Part shown: positions 43,941 to 52,429 of the stretch, one piece after another | Position numbering within the stretch: position 1 is the first letter of the stretch | Layout of the letters: each line of letters opens with the position of its first letter | Assembly (NCBI RefSeq): GCF_900215605.1 | Contig: NZ_OBEL01000001.1 | Span: forward strand, 2,021,822-2,085,821 | DNA length: 64,000 nt | DNA from: Cohaesibacter gelatinilyticus | Lineage (GTDB): Bacteria > Pseudomonadota > Alphaproteobacteria > Rhizobiales > Cohaesibacteraceae | Direction of reading: 5' to 3' | Translations under genes and position numbers: made by a program | Notes under the pieces: generated by a model | The model's input: only the letters and a program-made list of their open reading frames with translations | Database searches by the model: none | What the model was told of the DNA's origin: nothing

Positions 43941-44050
43941 GACTATTCCCAGACTAGAGCGAGAGGAAAAGACAGCTTCGCCACAAAATCATCCAAAAGC
44001 AATGGCTCAATGCGGATGCAACTATTCCATTGATCAATTTGCCCCAATGA

Positions 44051-44593
44051 ATGAGACATGAAATGCAGATTTTCAGTTTATCCCTCTCCCGGATGACCAA
44101 GCTATTTTCATTAAAACAAGGCATCACCATTGCAACTGCAATCTTCGGTACGATGATCATTTCACTGGTGCATGTATCTTCCGCTCAGGCCTTGTCCTTT
44201 GCCCCCGGCACCGAGTTTCTGCCTTATAAAAACCAGCGCGCTTGTTTGCGCAATGGCGGCAATTTTCTTCGCTGGAATGGAGAGACATATTGTACGCGCG
44301 CCAAGAAACGTCCTGTTCCCCGGCCAAAGATTTCGTCTTACCGCTCCTGTGTTAAAGCGGGTGGAAAAATTGTCAAAGCCAGACCGCGTATCTGTCTTTG
44401 GAAAGGTCGCTATTTCCCTCAGAATGTTGCCAAGCCCAAAAGGGACTCCAAACCGATCATCATTCGCAATTTTCGCGAATGCGCCTCCTATGGTGGACGT
44501 GTCAAGAAATCCAAACCACCACGCTGCATAATCCTGGGTCGTACATACCATAAACAGGGTAAGTACAGAATTCAGCCCATCAAAACTTACTGA
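44051..44593 (+). CDS. Small exported basic protein with three Cys-pair repeats
   Basis: About 180 residues. A signal-anchor or signal peptide (about 18-50, ending SAQA) is followed by three similar units: RACLRNGGNFLRWNGETYC, YRSCVKAGGKIVKARPRIC and FRECASYGGRVKKSKPPRC. Each has Cys, three residues, Gly-Gly, and a second Cys about 9-11 residues on, then an aromatic. This recalls the C-x3-GG...C pattern of small periplasmic DUF333-like proteins. Each pair probably forms a disulfide in the periplasm. The mature protein is very basic (many Lys and Arg), so it may bind the cell wall, nucleic acid or acidic polymer. The start is uncertain (44051, 44063 or 44093). Confidence 0.6.
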   Translation: MRHEMQIFSLSLSRMTKLFSLKQGITIATAIFGTMIISLVHVSSAQALSFAPGTEFLPYKNQRACLRNGGNFLRWNGETYCTRAKKRPVPRPKISSYRSCVKAGGKIVKARPRICLWKGRYFPQNVAKPKRDSKPIIIRNFRECASYGGRVKKSKPPRCIILGRTYHKQGKYRIQPIKTY

Positions 44594-44615
44594 GAGAGCG
44601 CTGATTTATGCAAAC

Positions 44616-44648
44616 AACAAAGGCGCAAGAACTCATCTTGCGCCTTCT
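44616..44648. terminator. Bidirectional terminator hairpin
   Basis: AAGGCGCAAGA and TCTTGCGCCTT form a perfect 11-base stem with an ACTCA loop between two convergent genes. The T-rich flank is better on the - strand (TTTGTTGTTTG), so it chiefly serves the phzF-like gene. Confidence 0.85.
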
Positions 44649-44676
44649 CATATCCAACCTCTGAGATTCTATCACC

Positions 44677-45594
44677 TCATAGATACAATTCTCCACGACC
44701 AACGACAATGGCACGACCACCAATCCGCTCTCGCACCATCACACCGTTATCAACATCCAGCTCGAGCTGAATGATTGAAGGGCGTCCCATTTCAAAACCC
44801 TGTTCAATCACATAGTGGTGACTACCTTGCCCCGGCTTGTCGAAGTGAAAAATCACACCAGCAAAGGCCGCGGCAGCCGAGCCGGTCGCCGCATCTTCAA
44901 CAATGCCCATGCTCGGACCAAACATGCGTGCATGAAAATCACTGTCATGGCGCTGTGTCTCACGTGTATACAGATAGGCATTATTGTGAGCATGGTTGCC
45001 AAAAGCCACATTCCAAGAGGCCGCAACAGGCGCTGCTCGCTTCATGGCGTCCAGATCTTTCAAAGGAACCATGGCAAAAGGCACACCAGCGCTATAAGCT
45101 GTTGGCACATGATTTTCAAAGCCAATATCGGTAATATGAAGCCCCAAAGCTGCCGCAATCTCATCCTTGCTTCCCAACGCCGCCGAATAAGGTTCAGACA
45201 GCTTTGGAACATCAAAAAAGGCCTCACCCTGTCGCTTGCCGATCAGCTTCACACCGGCACGAACAAGACCGACCTGTTCCTCCAGCAAGATCATGCAATC
45301 CTGCTCATCCTTGCAGTCAGGGAATCGCTCCAGCCCAAGCAATACCGACGTACCGACAGTCGGATGCCCTGCAAACGGCAACTCTGAGGTAGGTGTGAAG
45401 ATACGCAAAGCAGCACTATGTGTCGGGTTTTGCGCAGGATACACAAAAACGGTTTCAGACAAATTGAACTCAGCAGCAATAGCTCGCATGCGTTCATCCG
45501 ACAGACCCTCACTGTCCAATACCACCGCAAGCGGATTGCCAGACAGACCTTCATCGGTAAATACATCCAAAATGACATAGCGCCGCTCAGTCAT
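44677..45594 (-). CDS. PhzF family isomerase
   Basis: A 305-residue PhzF/diaminopimelate-epimerase-fold protein. The family start YVILDVFTDEGLSGNPLAVVLD, the catalytic Glu in FNLSETVFV, the LPFAGHPTVGT motif, and EDAATGSAAAAFAG near the end are all present. PhzF of Pseudomonas isomerises DHHA in phenazine synthesis, but most family members, including E. coli YddE, are housekeeping proteins of unknown substrate, and no other phz gene is here. GGAGG precedes the ATG. It ends at a strong hairpin. Confidence 0.9.
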   Translation of the reverse strand: MTERRYVILDVFTDEGLSGNPLAVVLDSEGLSDERMRAIAAEFNLSETVFVYPAQNPTHSAALRIFTPTSELPFAGHPTVGTSVLLGLERFPDCKDEQDCMILLEEQVGLVRAGVKLIGKRQGEAFFDVPKLSEPYSAALGSKDEIAAALGLHITDIGFENHVPTAYSAGVPFAMVPLKDLDAMKRAAPVAASWNVAFGNHAHNNAYLYTRETQRHDSDFHARMFGPSMGIVEDAATGSAAAAFAGVIFHFDKPGQGSHHYVIEQGFEMGRPSIIQLELDVDNGVMVRERIGGRAIVVGRGELYL

Positions 45595-45781
45595 CCTTGC
45601 CTCCAGTAATACAAACTCAAAATTGTCAGAAAATTCAATATCAACGATCGGATTCGACAGAAATCCCGACCAGCTTCCCAGAAATCAATCCGGATGTCAC
45701 CCGCCCGGCACATGGAAATCGATAAAATGCCACTCAATACATGCATCAAGCTGCAACAGGGATAGCAAAGCCTTAACAAAC

Positions 45782-45811
45782 AGAAAAAGCCCCGGTCACA
45801 AGACCGAGGCT
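45782..45811 (-). terminator. Rho-independent terminator of ilvC
   Basis: On the - strand AGCCTCGGTC-TTGT-GACCGGGGCT (one G-T pair) is followed by TTTTCTG. It is 26 bases after the ilvC stop. Confidence 0.9.
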
Positions 45812-45836
45812 CATAAATCTCAAAGAAAAGAAAAAC

Positions 45837-46892
<1,056 letters not shown>

Positions 46893-47026
46893 TTACCCAA
46901 TCGGCCATTCAATTGGTCGAAACCGCAAAGTCTGGACTTGGAGCTAAAGAAAGCAAGCCCCAAGGTCAAGACCAAATTTGTGTCATTGTCTGCCAAAATC
47001 GGCTGTAACAGCCACTTGGCGAGGTG

Positions 47027-47776
47027 TTACTCGTCAATTTCCCCCATGGCAGCCTGAAAACGCTTCACGCTCCCAACAAATCCATGGATCAGGGCATCCG
47101 CTGTAAAGCCGTGCCCGATGGAAACCTCATTGATGAATGGTGCCCGTTCTATCAGAGCAGGAAGATTATCTGGTGTCAGATCATGCCCTGCATTCACACC
47201 AAGGCCAGCTTCACGAGCTGCCACGGCCGTTGTCACGACATCATCCAGACAAACTTTTTCCTTGATCGGATCATCATAACAACCACCATATGGACCGGTA
47301 TAAATCTCAATCCGGTCAGCCCCCACTCTGGCGGCTTTGGCCGGTTGTGCTGGGTCAGCATCCACAAAGAGGGACACACGAATGCCAGCGCGTTTCACGC
47401 GCGCAATAACATTCTTGAGCAAAGCCTCATTGGCTTCAAAATCCCAACCATGATCAGAAGTGCTCTGCATCGGGTCATCCGGCACAAACAGAACCTGATC
47501 AGGTTTGATCTCTTCATTCAAAGCCAGAAAGACCTCATCAGGATAGCCCTCAAGACAAAGTTCCTTCCCCGGAAACTCCTCACGGATCATGGTGATCAGA
47601 TCACGGGAATCCTGACGGCGAATATGCCGTTCATCAGGACGAGGATGCACGGTAATGCCCTTTGCTCCTGCTTCAAGTGCTATTCGCGCCATGCCGACAA
47701 CACTGGGCCAAGGCAGATCGCGACGATTTCGCAGCATCGCGACCGCATTCACGTTTACACTAAGACGAGTCTGCAT
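47027..47776 (-). CDS. pdxJ: Pyridoxine 5'-phosphate synthase PdxJ
   Basis: A 249-residue TIM-barrel enzyme that joins 3-hydroxy-1-aminoacetone phosphate and deoxyxylulose 5-phosphate to make pyridoxine 5'-phosphate. The landmarks are LSVNVNAVAMLRNRR, GITVHPRPDERHI with the catalytic His, GADRIEIYTGPYG and GLGVNAGHDLTPDNL, and VSIGHGFTADAL. ATG 47776 has AGGAGGGG six bases upstream; the ATG six bases earlier is too close to that site. It lies between ilvN and ilvC on the same strand. PLP is the cofactor of the branched-chain aminotransferase, but that this explains the placement is only a thought. Confidence 0.96.
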   Translation of the reverse strand: MQTRLSVNVNAVAMLRNRRDLPWPSVVGMARIALEAGAKGITVHPRPDERHIRRQDSRDLITMIREEFPGKELCLEGYPDEVFLALNEEIKPDQVLFVPDDPMQSTSDHGWDFEANEALLKNVIARVKRAGIRVSLFVDADPAQPAKAARVGADRIEIYTGPYGGCYDDPIKEKVCLDDVVTTAVAAREAGLGVNAGHDLTPDNLPALIERAPFINEVSIGHGFTADALIHGFVGSVKRFQAAMGEIDE

Positions 47777-47821
47777 TTGCATCCCCTCCTGACAGGATTG
47801 ATCCGATCAAACCACAGATAA

Positions 47822-48364
47822 TCAGGTTTTATCGGCGCCGCGCCGCAAAGCAACCACACCAGTGCGGCATACTTCAACAAGCCCCAGAGGTTCCATGATT
47901 TTGATGAATTGTTCAATCTTGTTTTGTCGCCCGGTCAGCTCAAAAACAAAATGATCAGTCGTTGCATCGATCACGGTTGCCCGGAAGGCATCCGCCAAGC
48001 GTAAGGCTTCCACGCGTTTGTCGCCTGTGCTGGCCACTTTGACCAACGCCAATTCACGCTCCAACGGCTTATGGCCATTGGCCGTCAAATCCACAACTTC
48101 ATGCACCGGAACCAGTCGGCCCAGCTGAGAGCGGATCTGCTGCAGTACCTGGGGAGTAGCCGTTGTCACGATAGTGATGCGCGACAGATGATCTTCGTGC
48201 GATGTTTCGGACACCGTCAAAGAATCGATATTATAACCACGACCGGAAAACAGACCGATCACGCGAGCCAGAACACCTGGCTCGTTATCCACCAACAGCG
48301 ACAGCGTATGCGTTTCCTGAACAGTAGAGACTTCTTCAATGAAATAGGCAGAACCTTGTTGCAT
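47822..48364 (-). CDS. ilvN: Acetolactate synthase small (regulatory) subunit
   Basis: A 180-residue IlvN/IlvH protein. The N-terminal ACT domain starts HTLSLLVDNEPGVLARVIGLFSGRGYNIDSL, followed by SRITIVTTA, and the C-terminal domain has FVFELTGRQNKIEQFI. It binds valine and gives feedback inhibition of the large subunit, and also raises its activity. It follows ilvB by 39 bases with AAGGAAG before the ATG, so both come from one transcript controlled by the attenuator upstream of ilvB. An extra 13 N-terminal residues precede the family start. Confidence 0.96.
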   Translation of the reverse strand: MQQGSAYFIEEVSTVQETHTLSLLVDNEPGVLARVIGLFSGRGYNIDSLTVSETSHEDHLSRITIVTTATPQVLQQIRSQLGRLVPVHEVVDLTANGHKPLERELALVKVASTGDKRVEALRLADAFRATVIDATTDHFVFELTGRQNKIEQFIKIMEPLGLVEVCRTGVVALRRGADKT

Positions 48365-48403
48365 CTGCTTCTTCCTTCTTAATTTGTCATTGTCGGGATC
48401 AGA

Positions 48404-50173
48404 TCAAACCAGCTTTTTGCCGGCATCGCCAATCGCAGTTGCAATTTTGTCTTCGTCTTCTGCTTCATCAGACATCAGCATATCGTTATGGGCACGACCT
48501 GATGGAATCATCGGGAAGCAGTTGGCCAGTTTCGCTACACGACAGTCGAAAATAACAGGACCGTCATAGTCAATCATCTCATCAATCGCTGCATCCAGCT
48601 CACTCGGTTTGTCGCATACAATGCCTTTCGCACCATAGGCTTCGGCCAGTTTGACAAAATCAGGCAGGGCTTCGACATAGGAATTGGACAGACGGTTACC
48701 ATGGAGCAATTGCTGCCACTGACGCACCATGCCCATATATTCGTTATTCAGGATCATAACCTTGACTGGCAGACCATATTGAATGGCTGTCGACAATTCC
48801 TGAATATTCATCTGAATGGAAGCATCACCCGCAATATCAATCACCAACGCATCAGGATGAGCTGCCTGAACACCAACCGCGGCAGGGAAACCATAGCCCA
48901 TGGTGCCAAGACCACCAGATGTCATCCAACGGTTCGGATCTTCAAACTGCAGATATTGGGCAGCCCACATCTGATGCTGGCCAACCTCGGTAGTGATATA
49001 GGTATTCTTTCCTTTGATCTTCTCATTCAAGCGTTGCAAGGCATATTGCGGCATTATGATATCGTCGTTCGGGCGATAAGCCAGACAGTCGCGCTTGCGC
49101 CAGATCTTGATCTGCTCCCACCAGTCAGCCTGCGCCTGTTTGTCTGGCGTCTTGCCAGAGGCTCGCCAAACACGAACCATGTCTTCCAGAATATGGCCTA
49201 CATCACCAACGATTGGCAGGTCCACACGAACAATCTTGTTGATCGAGGATGGATCAATATCAATATGGATCTTTTTTGAATTTGGTGAGAAGGCATCCAG
49301 ACGGCCGGTGATACGATCATCAAAACGTGCACCGATACACAACATGACATCACAATCATGCATCGCCATGTTCGCTTCATAAGTGCCGTGCATACCCAAC
49401 ATGCCGAGCCATTCGTCACCAGTGCCAGGATAAGCACCAAGCCCCATCAGAGTTGAAGTGATCGGGGCGCCGGTCAAGGCAACCAGTTCACGCAGCATTT
49501 GGCAGGCTTCCGGACCAGAATTGATCACACCGCCACCGGAATAAATGATCGGCTTCTTGGACTCCATAAGCATATCCACTGCGGAACGAATGCTATCCAG
49601 ATCACCCTTTACCTGAGGATGGTAGGTCTTGTGACTGACATTTGTTGGCCCATGATAGGTACCTTCCGCAAACTGAACATCCTTTGGAATATCAATTACT
49701 ACAGGACCTGGACGGCCGGAACGAGCGACATAGAATGCCTCATGCAGAACACGGGACAATTCCTCGACATTGCGAACCAGATAATTGTGTTTGGTGCAAG
49801 GACGGGTAATCCCGGATGTATCACATTCCTGAAACGCATCCGAGCCAATCAAAGCAGTCGGAACCTGACCGGTAATGCAGACCAGAGGAATGGAATCAAG
49901 CAATGCGTCAGCAAGGGCGGTTACAGCATTTGTCGCACCAGGACCAGAAGTCACCAGCATCACGCCAACCTTGCCAGTTGAGCGCGCATATCCCTCAGCG
50001 GCATGGCCTGCACCCTGCTCGTGGCGCACCAGAATATGCTGTAGCTCGTCTTGTTGGAAAATCTCATCATAAATCGGGAGAACAGCCCCACCGGGATAGC
50101 CAAAGACATGGTCAACACCCTGATCTTTCAGAGCTTGAATAACCATTTCAGCGCCTGTCATCTGCCGTGTCAT
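48404..50173 (-). CDS. ilvB: Acetolactate synthase large subunit
   Basis: A 589-residue ThDP- and FAD-binding enzyme that condenses pyruvate to acetolactate or with 2-oxobutanoate to acetohydroxybutyrate. The N-terminal domain has VFGYPGGAVLPIYDE with the catalytic Glu in HEQGAGHAAEGYAR, the central FAD domain has FDDRITGRLDAF, and the C-terminal ThDP motif is GDASIQMNIQELSTA, with NNEYMGMVRQWQ. Full length. GAGGAATGG lies before the ATG. A leader peptide rich in Ile, Leu and Val and a strong terminator lie 58-190 bases upstream, so transcription is probably attenuated. Also named ilvI in rhizobia. Confidence 0.97.
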   Translation of the reverse strand: MTRQMTGAEMVIQALKDQGVDHVFGYPGGAVLPIYDEIFQQDELQHILVRHEQGAGHAAEGYARSTGKVGVMLVTSGPGATNAVTALADALLDSIPLVCITGQVPTALIGSDAFQECDTSGITRPCTKHNYLVRNVEELSRVLHEAFYVARSGRPGPVVIDIPKDVQFAEGTYHGPTNVSHKTYHPQVKGDLDSIRSAVDMLMESKKPIIYSGGGVINSGPEACQMLRELVALTGAPITSTLMGLGAYPGTGDEWLGMLGMHGTYEANMAMHDCDVMLCIGARFDDRITGRLDAFSPNSKKIHIDIDPSSINKIVRVDLPIVGDVGHILEDMVRVWRASGKTPDKQAQADWWEQIKIWRKRDCLAYRPNDDIIMPQYALQRLNEKIKGKNTYITTEVGQHQMWAAQYLQFEDPNRWMTSGGLGTMGYGFPAAVGVQAAHPDALVIDIAGDASIQMNIQELSTAIQYGLPVKVMILNNEYMGMVRQWQQLLHGNRLSNSYVEALPDFVKLAEAYGAKGIVCDKPSELDAAIDEMIDYDGPVIFDCRVAKLANCFPMIPSGRAHNDMLMSDEAEDEDKIATAIGDAGKKLV

Positions 50174-50230
50174 TTATTCCATTCCTCAAAACTGCCAACA
50201 GTCCACATGTCTTATCATTCTTGCGCCAAT

Positions 50231-50304
50231 AAAAAAGGGCCCGTCAGAGGCCCTAGATGCGCACTACTATTTGCAATGGTTACCCAACCATCACAGCAGC
50301 GCGC
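50231..50304 (-). promoter_or_regulatory. Candidate ilv attenuator upstream of ilvB (terminator plus competing stem)
   Basis: On the - strand AGGGCC (50254-50249) pairs with GGCCCT and is followed by TTTTTT (to 50231), a strong terminator placed 58 bases before ilvB. Just before it, AGTAGTGCGC (50268-50259) can pair over ten bases with GCGCGCTGCT (50304-50295), which lies inside the leader frame in the Arg-Ala-Ala codons. A small perfect hairpin, ATGGTT-GGGT-AACCAT, spans the leader stop. This layout is that of a translation-coupled attenuator. Confidence 0.72.
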
Positions 50305-50360
50305 CTACTCACTAGAATGACAAGAATATTTCGCATAATCGACTTTTCGTTTCCATTCAT
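50280..50360 (-). CDS. Ile/Leu/Val-rich leader peptide of ilvBN
   Basis: A 26-codon frame from ATG 50360 to TAA 50282-50280; an internal ATG at 50336 gives an 18-residue form that I think more likely. The shorter form reads MRNILVILVSRRAAVMVG: of 18 residues, eight are Ile, Leu or Val, with NILVILV in one run. These are exactly the end products of the ilv pathway. The peptide ends just before the terminator hairpin. Codons for the branched-chain residues (ATT, CTT, GTC, ATT, CTA, GTG) are varied. No ribosome site is strong, though GGAAACGAAAAG lies before the internal ATG. Confidence 0.72.
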   Translation of the reverse strand: MNGNEKSIMRNILVILVSRRAAVMVG

Positions 50361-50370
50361 TTCGCGAAGC

Positions 50371-50399
50371 AACCTAATGAGCTTCAAATAATTCGTCAA
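50371..50399 (-). promoter_or_regulatory. Possible sigma-70-type promoter of the ilv leader
   Basis: TTGACG (50399-50394) is followed after exactly 17 bases by TAGGTT (50376-50371). The -35 box is good and the -10 box poor. Transcription would start near 50365, just at the longer leader ATG, which favours use of the internal ATG at 50336. It lies in the 81-base gap between miaA and the leader. Confidence 0.4.
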
Positions 50400-50441
50400 G
50401 TCATAAAGCCGTGGTTTTTAACGATTAGACCAGACTTTAGG

Positions 50442-51395
50442 CTAATTTCCACGTCTATTTTGCTGCATCCGCGCTTCAAAATGAGCAAATGCAGCATTTG
50501 CGGTCTCAAACACCGGCCAATCACCCATCTGGTTGCGGATCCAGGTCATCTGCCGCTTGGCATAGCGCCGAGTATCACGCTTGCATAAAGTGATGGCTTC
50601 ATCAAGCGTCATCTTACCTTTGCTATGGTTTGAGAGATGTTCCACCCCGATTGCCTTCATGGCTGGCAGGATTGGATCAATTCCGAGCGCGCACATATGA
50701 TTGGCCTCATCGATACCTCCCAGTTCAACCATTTGATCAAACCGATCCTCAATTTTTTTGTATACCACTTCACGAGGAGGACAGAGGACCAGCCGCCACG
50801 CATCTTGTACAACATTTACATCATGGCGCATGGCACTTTGCGCCTGCCAATAGAGCAAGGACTTTCCCGTTGCGTCATAGATTTCCAATGCACGCAAGAT
50901 GCGCTGTGTGTCGCCAGGCTTTAATATTGCAGCCATGTCCGGATCTCGCTCGGTCAACAACTCATGCAAGGCTTCGGCTTCGCCCAGCCGTTCCTGTTCT
51001 ACTTTCCAATATTCTCGGATCTCGGCAGGCACATCCGGCATATCATTCAAACCTTGCAACAGGGCCTTGAAATACAGTCCTGTCCCTCCGACCAAAATAG
51101 GACATCGACCTGAGGTACGAATATCCTTGATCTGCGCCACCGCATCATCCAGCCAACGCCCCACAGAAAAACGCTCACCTGGATCTACATACCCATAGAG
51201 CCGGTGCTCAACACCCGACATTTCCTCTTCGAACGGACGTGCAGACAGGATCTGCAAACCGTCATAGATCTGCATACTATCAGCGTTGACAATCACCCCA
51301 TCAACCATTTGCGCAATCCTCAACGCCAAAGAAGACTTGCCGCTGGCGGTCGGTCCCGCTATCAACACAGCATCAGGGATGGAGTGGGTCATCAT
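50442..51395 (-). CDS. miaA: tRNA dimethylallyltransferase MiaA
   Basis: A 317-residue enzyme that adds a dimethylallyl group to A37 of tRNAs reading UNN codons. The P-loop GPTASGKS is at 14-21, followed by VNADSMQIYDGLQILSARP (DSxQxY motif), VGGTGLYFKALLQG and the C-terminal ITLCKRDTRRYAKRQMTWIRNQ tRNA-binding segment. Full length. It is divergent from serB. It lies directly upstream of the ilv leader on the same strand. Since MiaA modifies tRNA-Leu UAA among others and alters attenuation in other bacteria, the neighbour may be of note, but no link is shown here. Confidence 0.96.
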   Translation of the reverse strand: MMTHSIPDAVLIAGPTASGKSSLALRIAQMVDGVIVNADSMQIYDGLQILSARPFEEEMSGVEHRLYGYVDPGERFSVGRWLDDAVAQIKDIRTSGRCPILVGGTGLYFKALLQGLNDMPDVPAEIREYWKVEQERLGEAEALHELLTERDPDMAAILKPGDTQRILRALEIYDATGKSLLYWQAQSAMRHDVNVVQDAWRLVLCPPREVVYKKIEDRFDQMVELGGIDEANHMCALGIDPILPAMKAIGVEHLSNHSKGKMTLDEAITLCKRDTRRYAKRQMTWIRNQMGDWPVFETANAAFAHFEARMQQNRRGN

Positions 51396-51463
51396 TTTCG
51401 TCCATTTGCCAAATCAATCAACCAGGCCAGATGCCTATGGCATTCTGAGCATTGCGGGGTTCC

Positions 51464-52357
51464 ATGTCTTTTGTTCTGACCGCCATCAGCGCACCAGCCA
51501 GACCAGTCATCACATCCGATCTTGTGGCCAAAATTCAGTCACTCATCAAGGTGGATCACACAATTTCCTGGCTTATGCAGGATGTAGCAGTTGATTTTAT
51601 CATTCCAGAACACCCTGACTTTGCCAATTTGCAGGCGGAAGTCAAAATTGCCCTTGCTCGGACTCCGGTCGATTTGACACTGCAACCGATTGACGGGCGC
51701 CGCAAACAGCTGCTGCTGGCTGATATGGATTCAACCATGATCCAACAGGAATGCATTGATGAGCTTGCTGATGAAGTTGGCCTGAAAGATAGTGTCTCCT
51801 CTATCACCGCTCGTGCCATGCGTGGAGAAATCGATTTTGAGCCAGCCTTGAAAGAGCGCGTAGCCCTTCTCAAAGGTCTGGATCTGTCCGTAGTCGACAA
51901 GCTGTTTGAAAACCGTATCACCTACACGCCAGGTGGCAAGACCTTGATCCAGACCATGAAGGCCAATGGCGCTTATTGCGCATTGGTTTCTGGTGGTTTC
52001 ACTCACTTCACTTGCCGTGTACGAGCAGAACTCGGTTTTGATGAAGATCGCGCCAATCTGCTAATTGAGGAAAATGGGACACTCTCCGGTGAAGTTGGCA
52101 TGCCGATCCTTGGCAAGGACGCAAAGCGGCAACGCCTTCATGAATTGGCGAAAGAGCTCAATCTCGATCTGAATCAGTCAATGGCCGTCGGTGACGGTGC
52201 CAACGATTTGGCGATGATTGAAGACGCTGGAGCCGGAGTGGCCTTGCATGCCAAACCAGCTGTCGCTGCTCAAGCTCGCTTCGTCATCGATCATGGCGAT
52301 CTGACCGGGTTGCTATTCCTACAGGGATATAAAGCCGAAGAGTTCGTCACCAACTGA
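51464..52357 (+). CDS. serB: Phosphoserine phosphatase SerB
   Basis: A 297-residue HAD-family phosphatase for the last step of serine synthesis. Motif I is LLADMDSTMIQQE (D87 and D89), motif II is LVSGGFTHFT, the lysine is in LGKDAKRQRLHEL, and motif III is AVGDGANDLAMIEDAG. An N-terminal ACT-like domain of about 80 residues precedes the catalytic part, as in E. coli SerB. ATG 51464 is preceded by GCGGGG; a TTG at 51452 is less likely. It is divergent from miaA and ends before a strong shared terminator. Confidence 0.95.
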   Translation: MSFVLTAISAPARPVITSDLVAKIQSLIKVDHTISWLMQDVAVDFIIPEHPDFANLQAEVKIALARTPVDLTLQPIDGRRKQLLLADMDSTMIQQECIDELADEVGLKDSVSSITARAMRGEIDFEPALKERVALLKGLDLSVVDKLFENRITYTPGGKTLIQTMKANGAYCALVSGGFTHFTCRVRAELGFDEDRANLLIEENGTLSGEVGMPILGKDAKRQRLHELAKELNLDLNQSMAVGDGANDLAMIEDAGAGVALHAKPAVAAQARFVIDHGDLTGLLFLQGYKAEEFVTN

Positions 52358-52381
52358 TAGAGCGAAAGATTCAACTCGGAC

Positions 52382-52415
52382 CTAAAAAGGGGCTAATCGG
52401 CCCCTTTTCTTTTAT
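52382..52415. terminator. Bidirectional terminator between serB and degP
   Basis: AAAAGGGGC pairs with GCCCCTTTT around a TAATCG loop and is followed by CTTTTATCC on the + strand. On the - strand the arm runs into TTTTTAGG. It lies 25 bases after serB and 22 bases after degP. Confidence 0.92.
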
Positions 52416-52429
52416 CCATGTCCAGATAT

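Noticed and set aside
44677-45594. Phenazine biosynthesis locus suggested by the PhzF-like gene
   Set aside because: No other phz gene is present and most PhzF-family proteins are not in phenazine synthesis.
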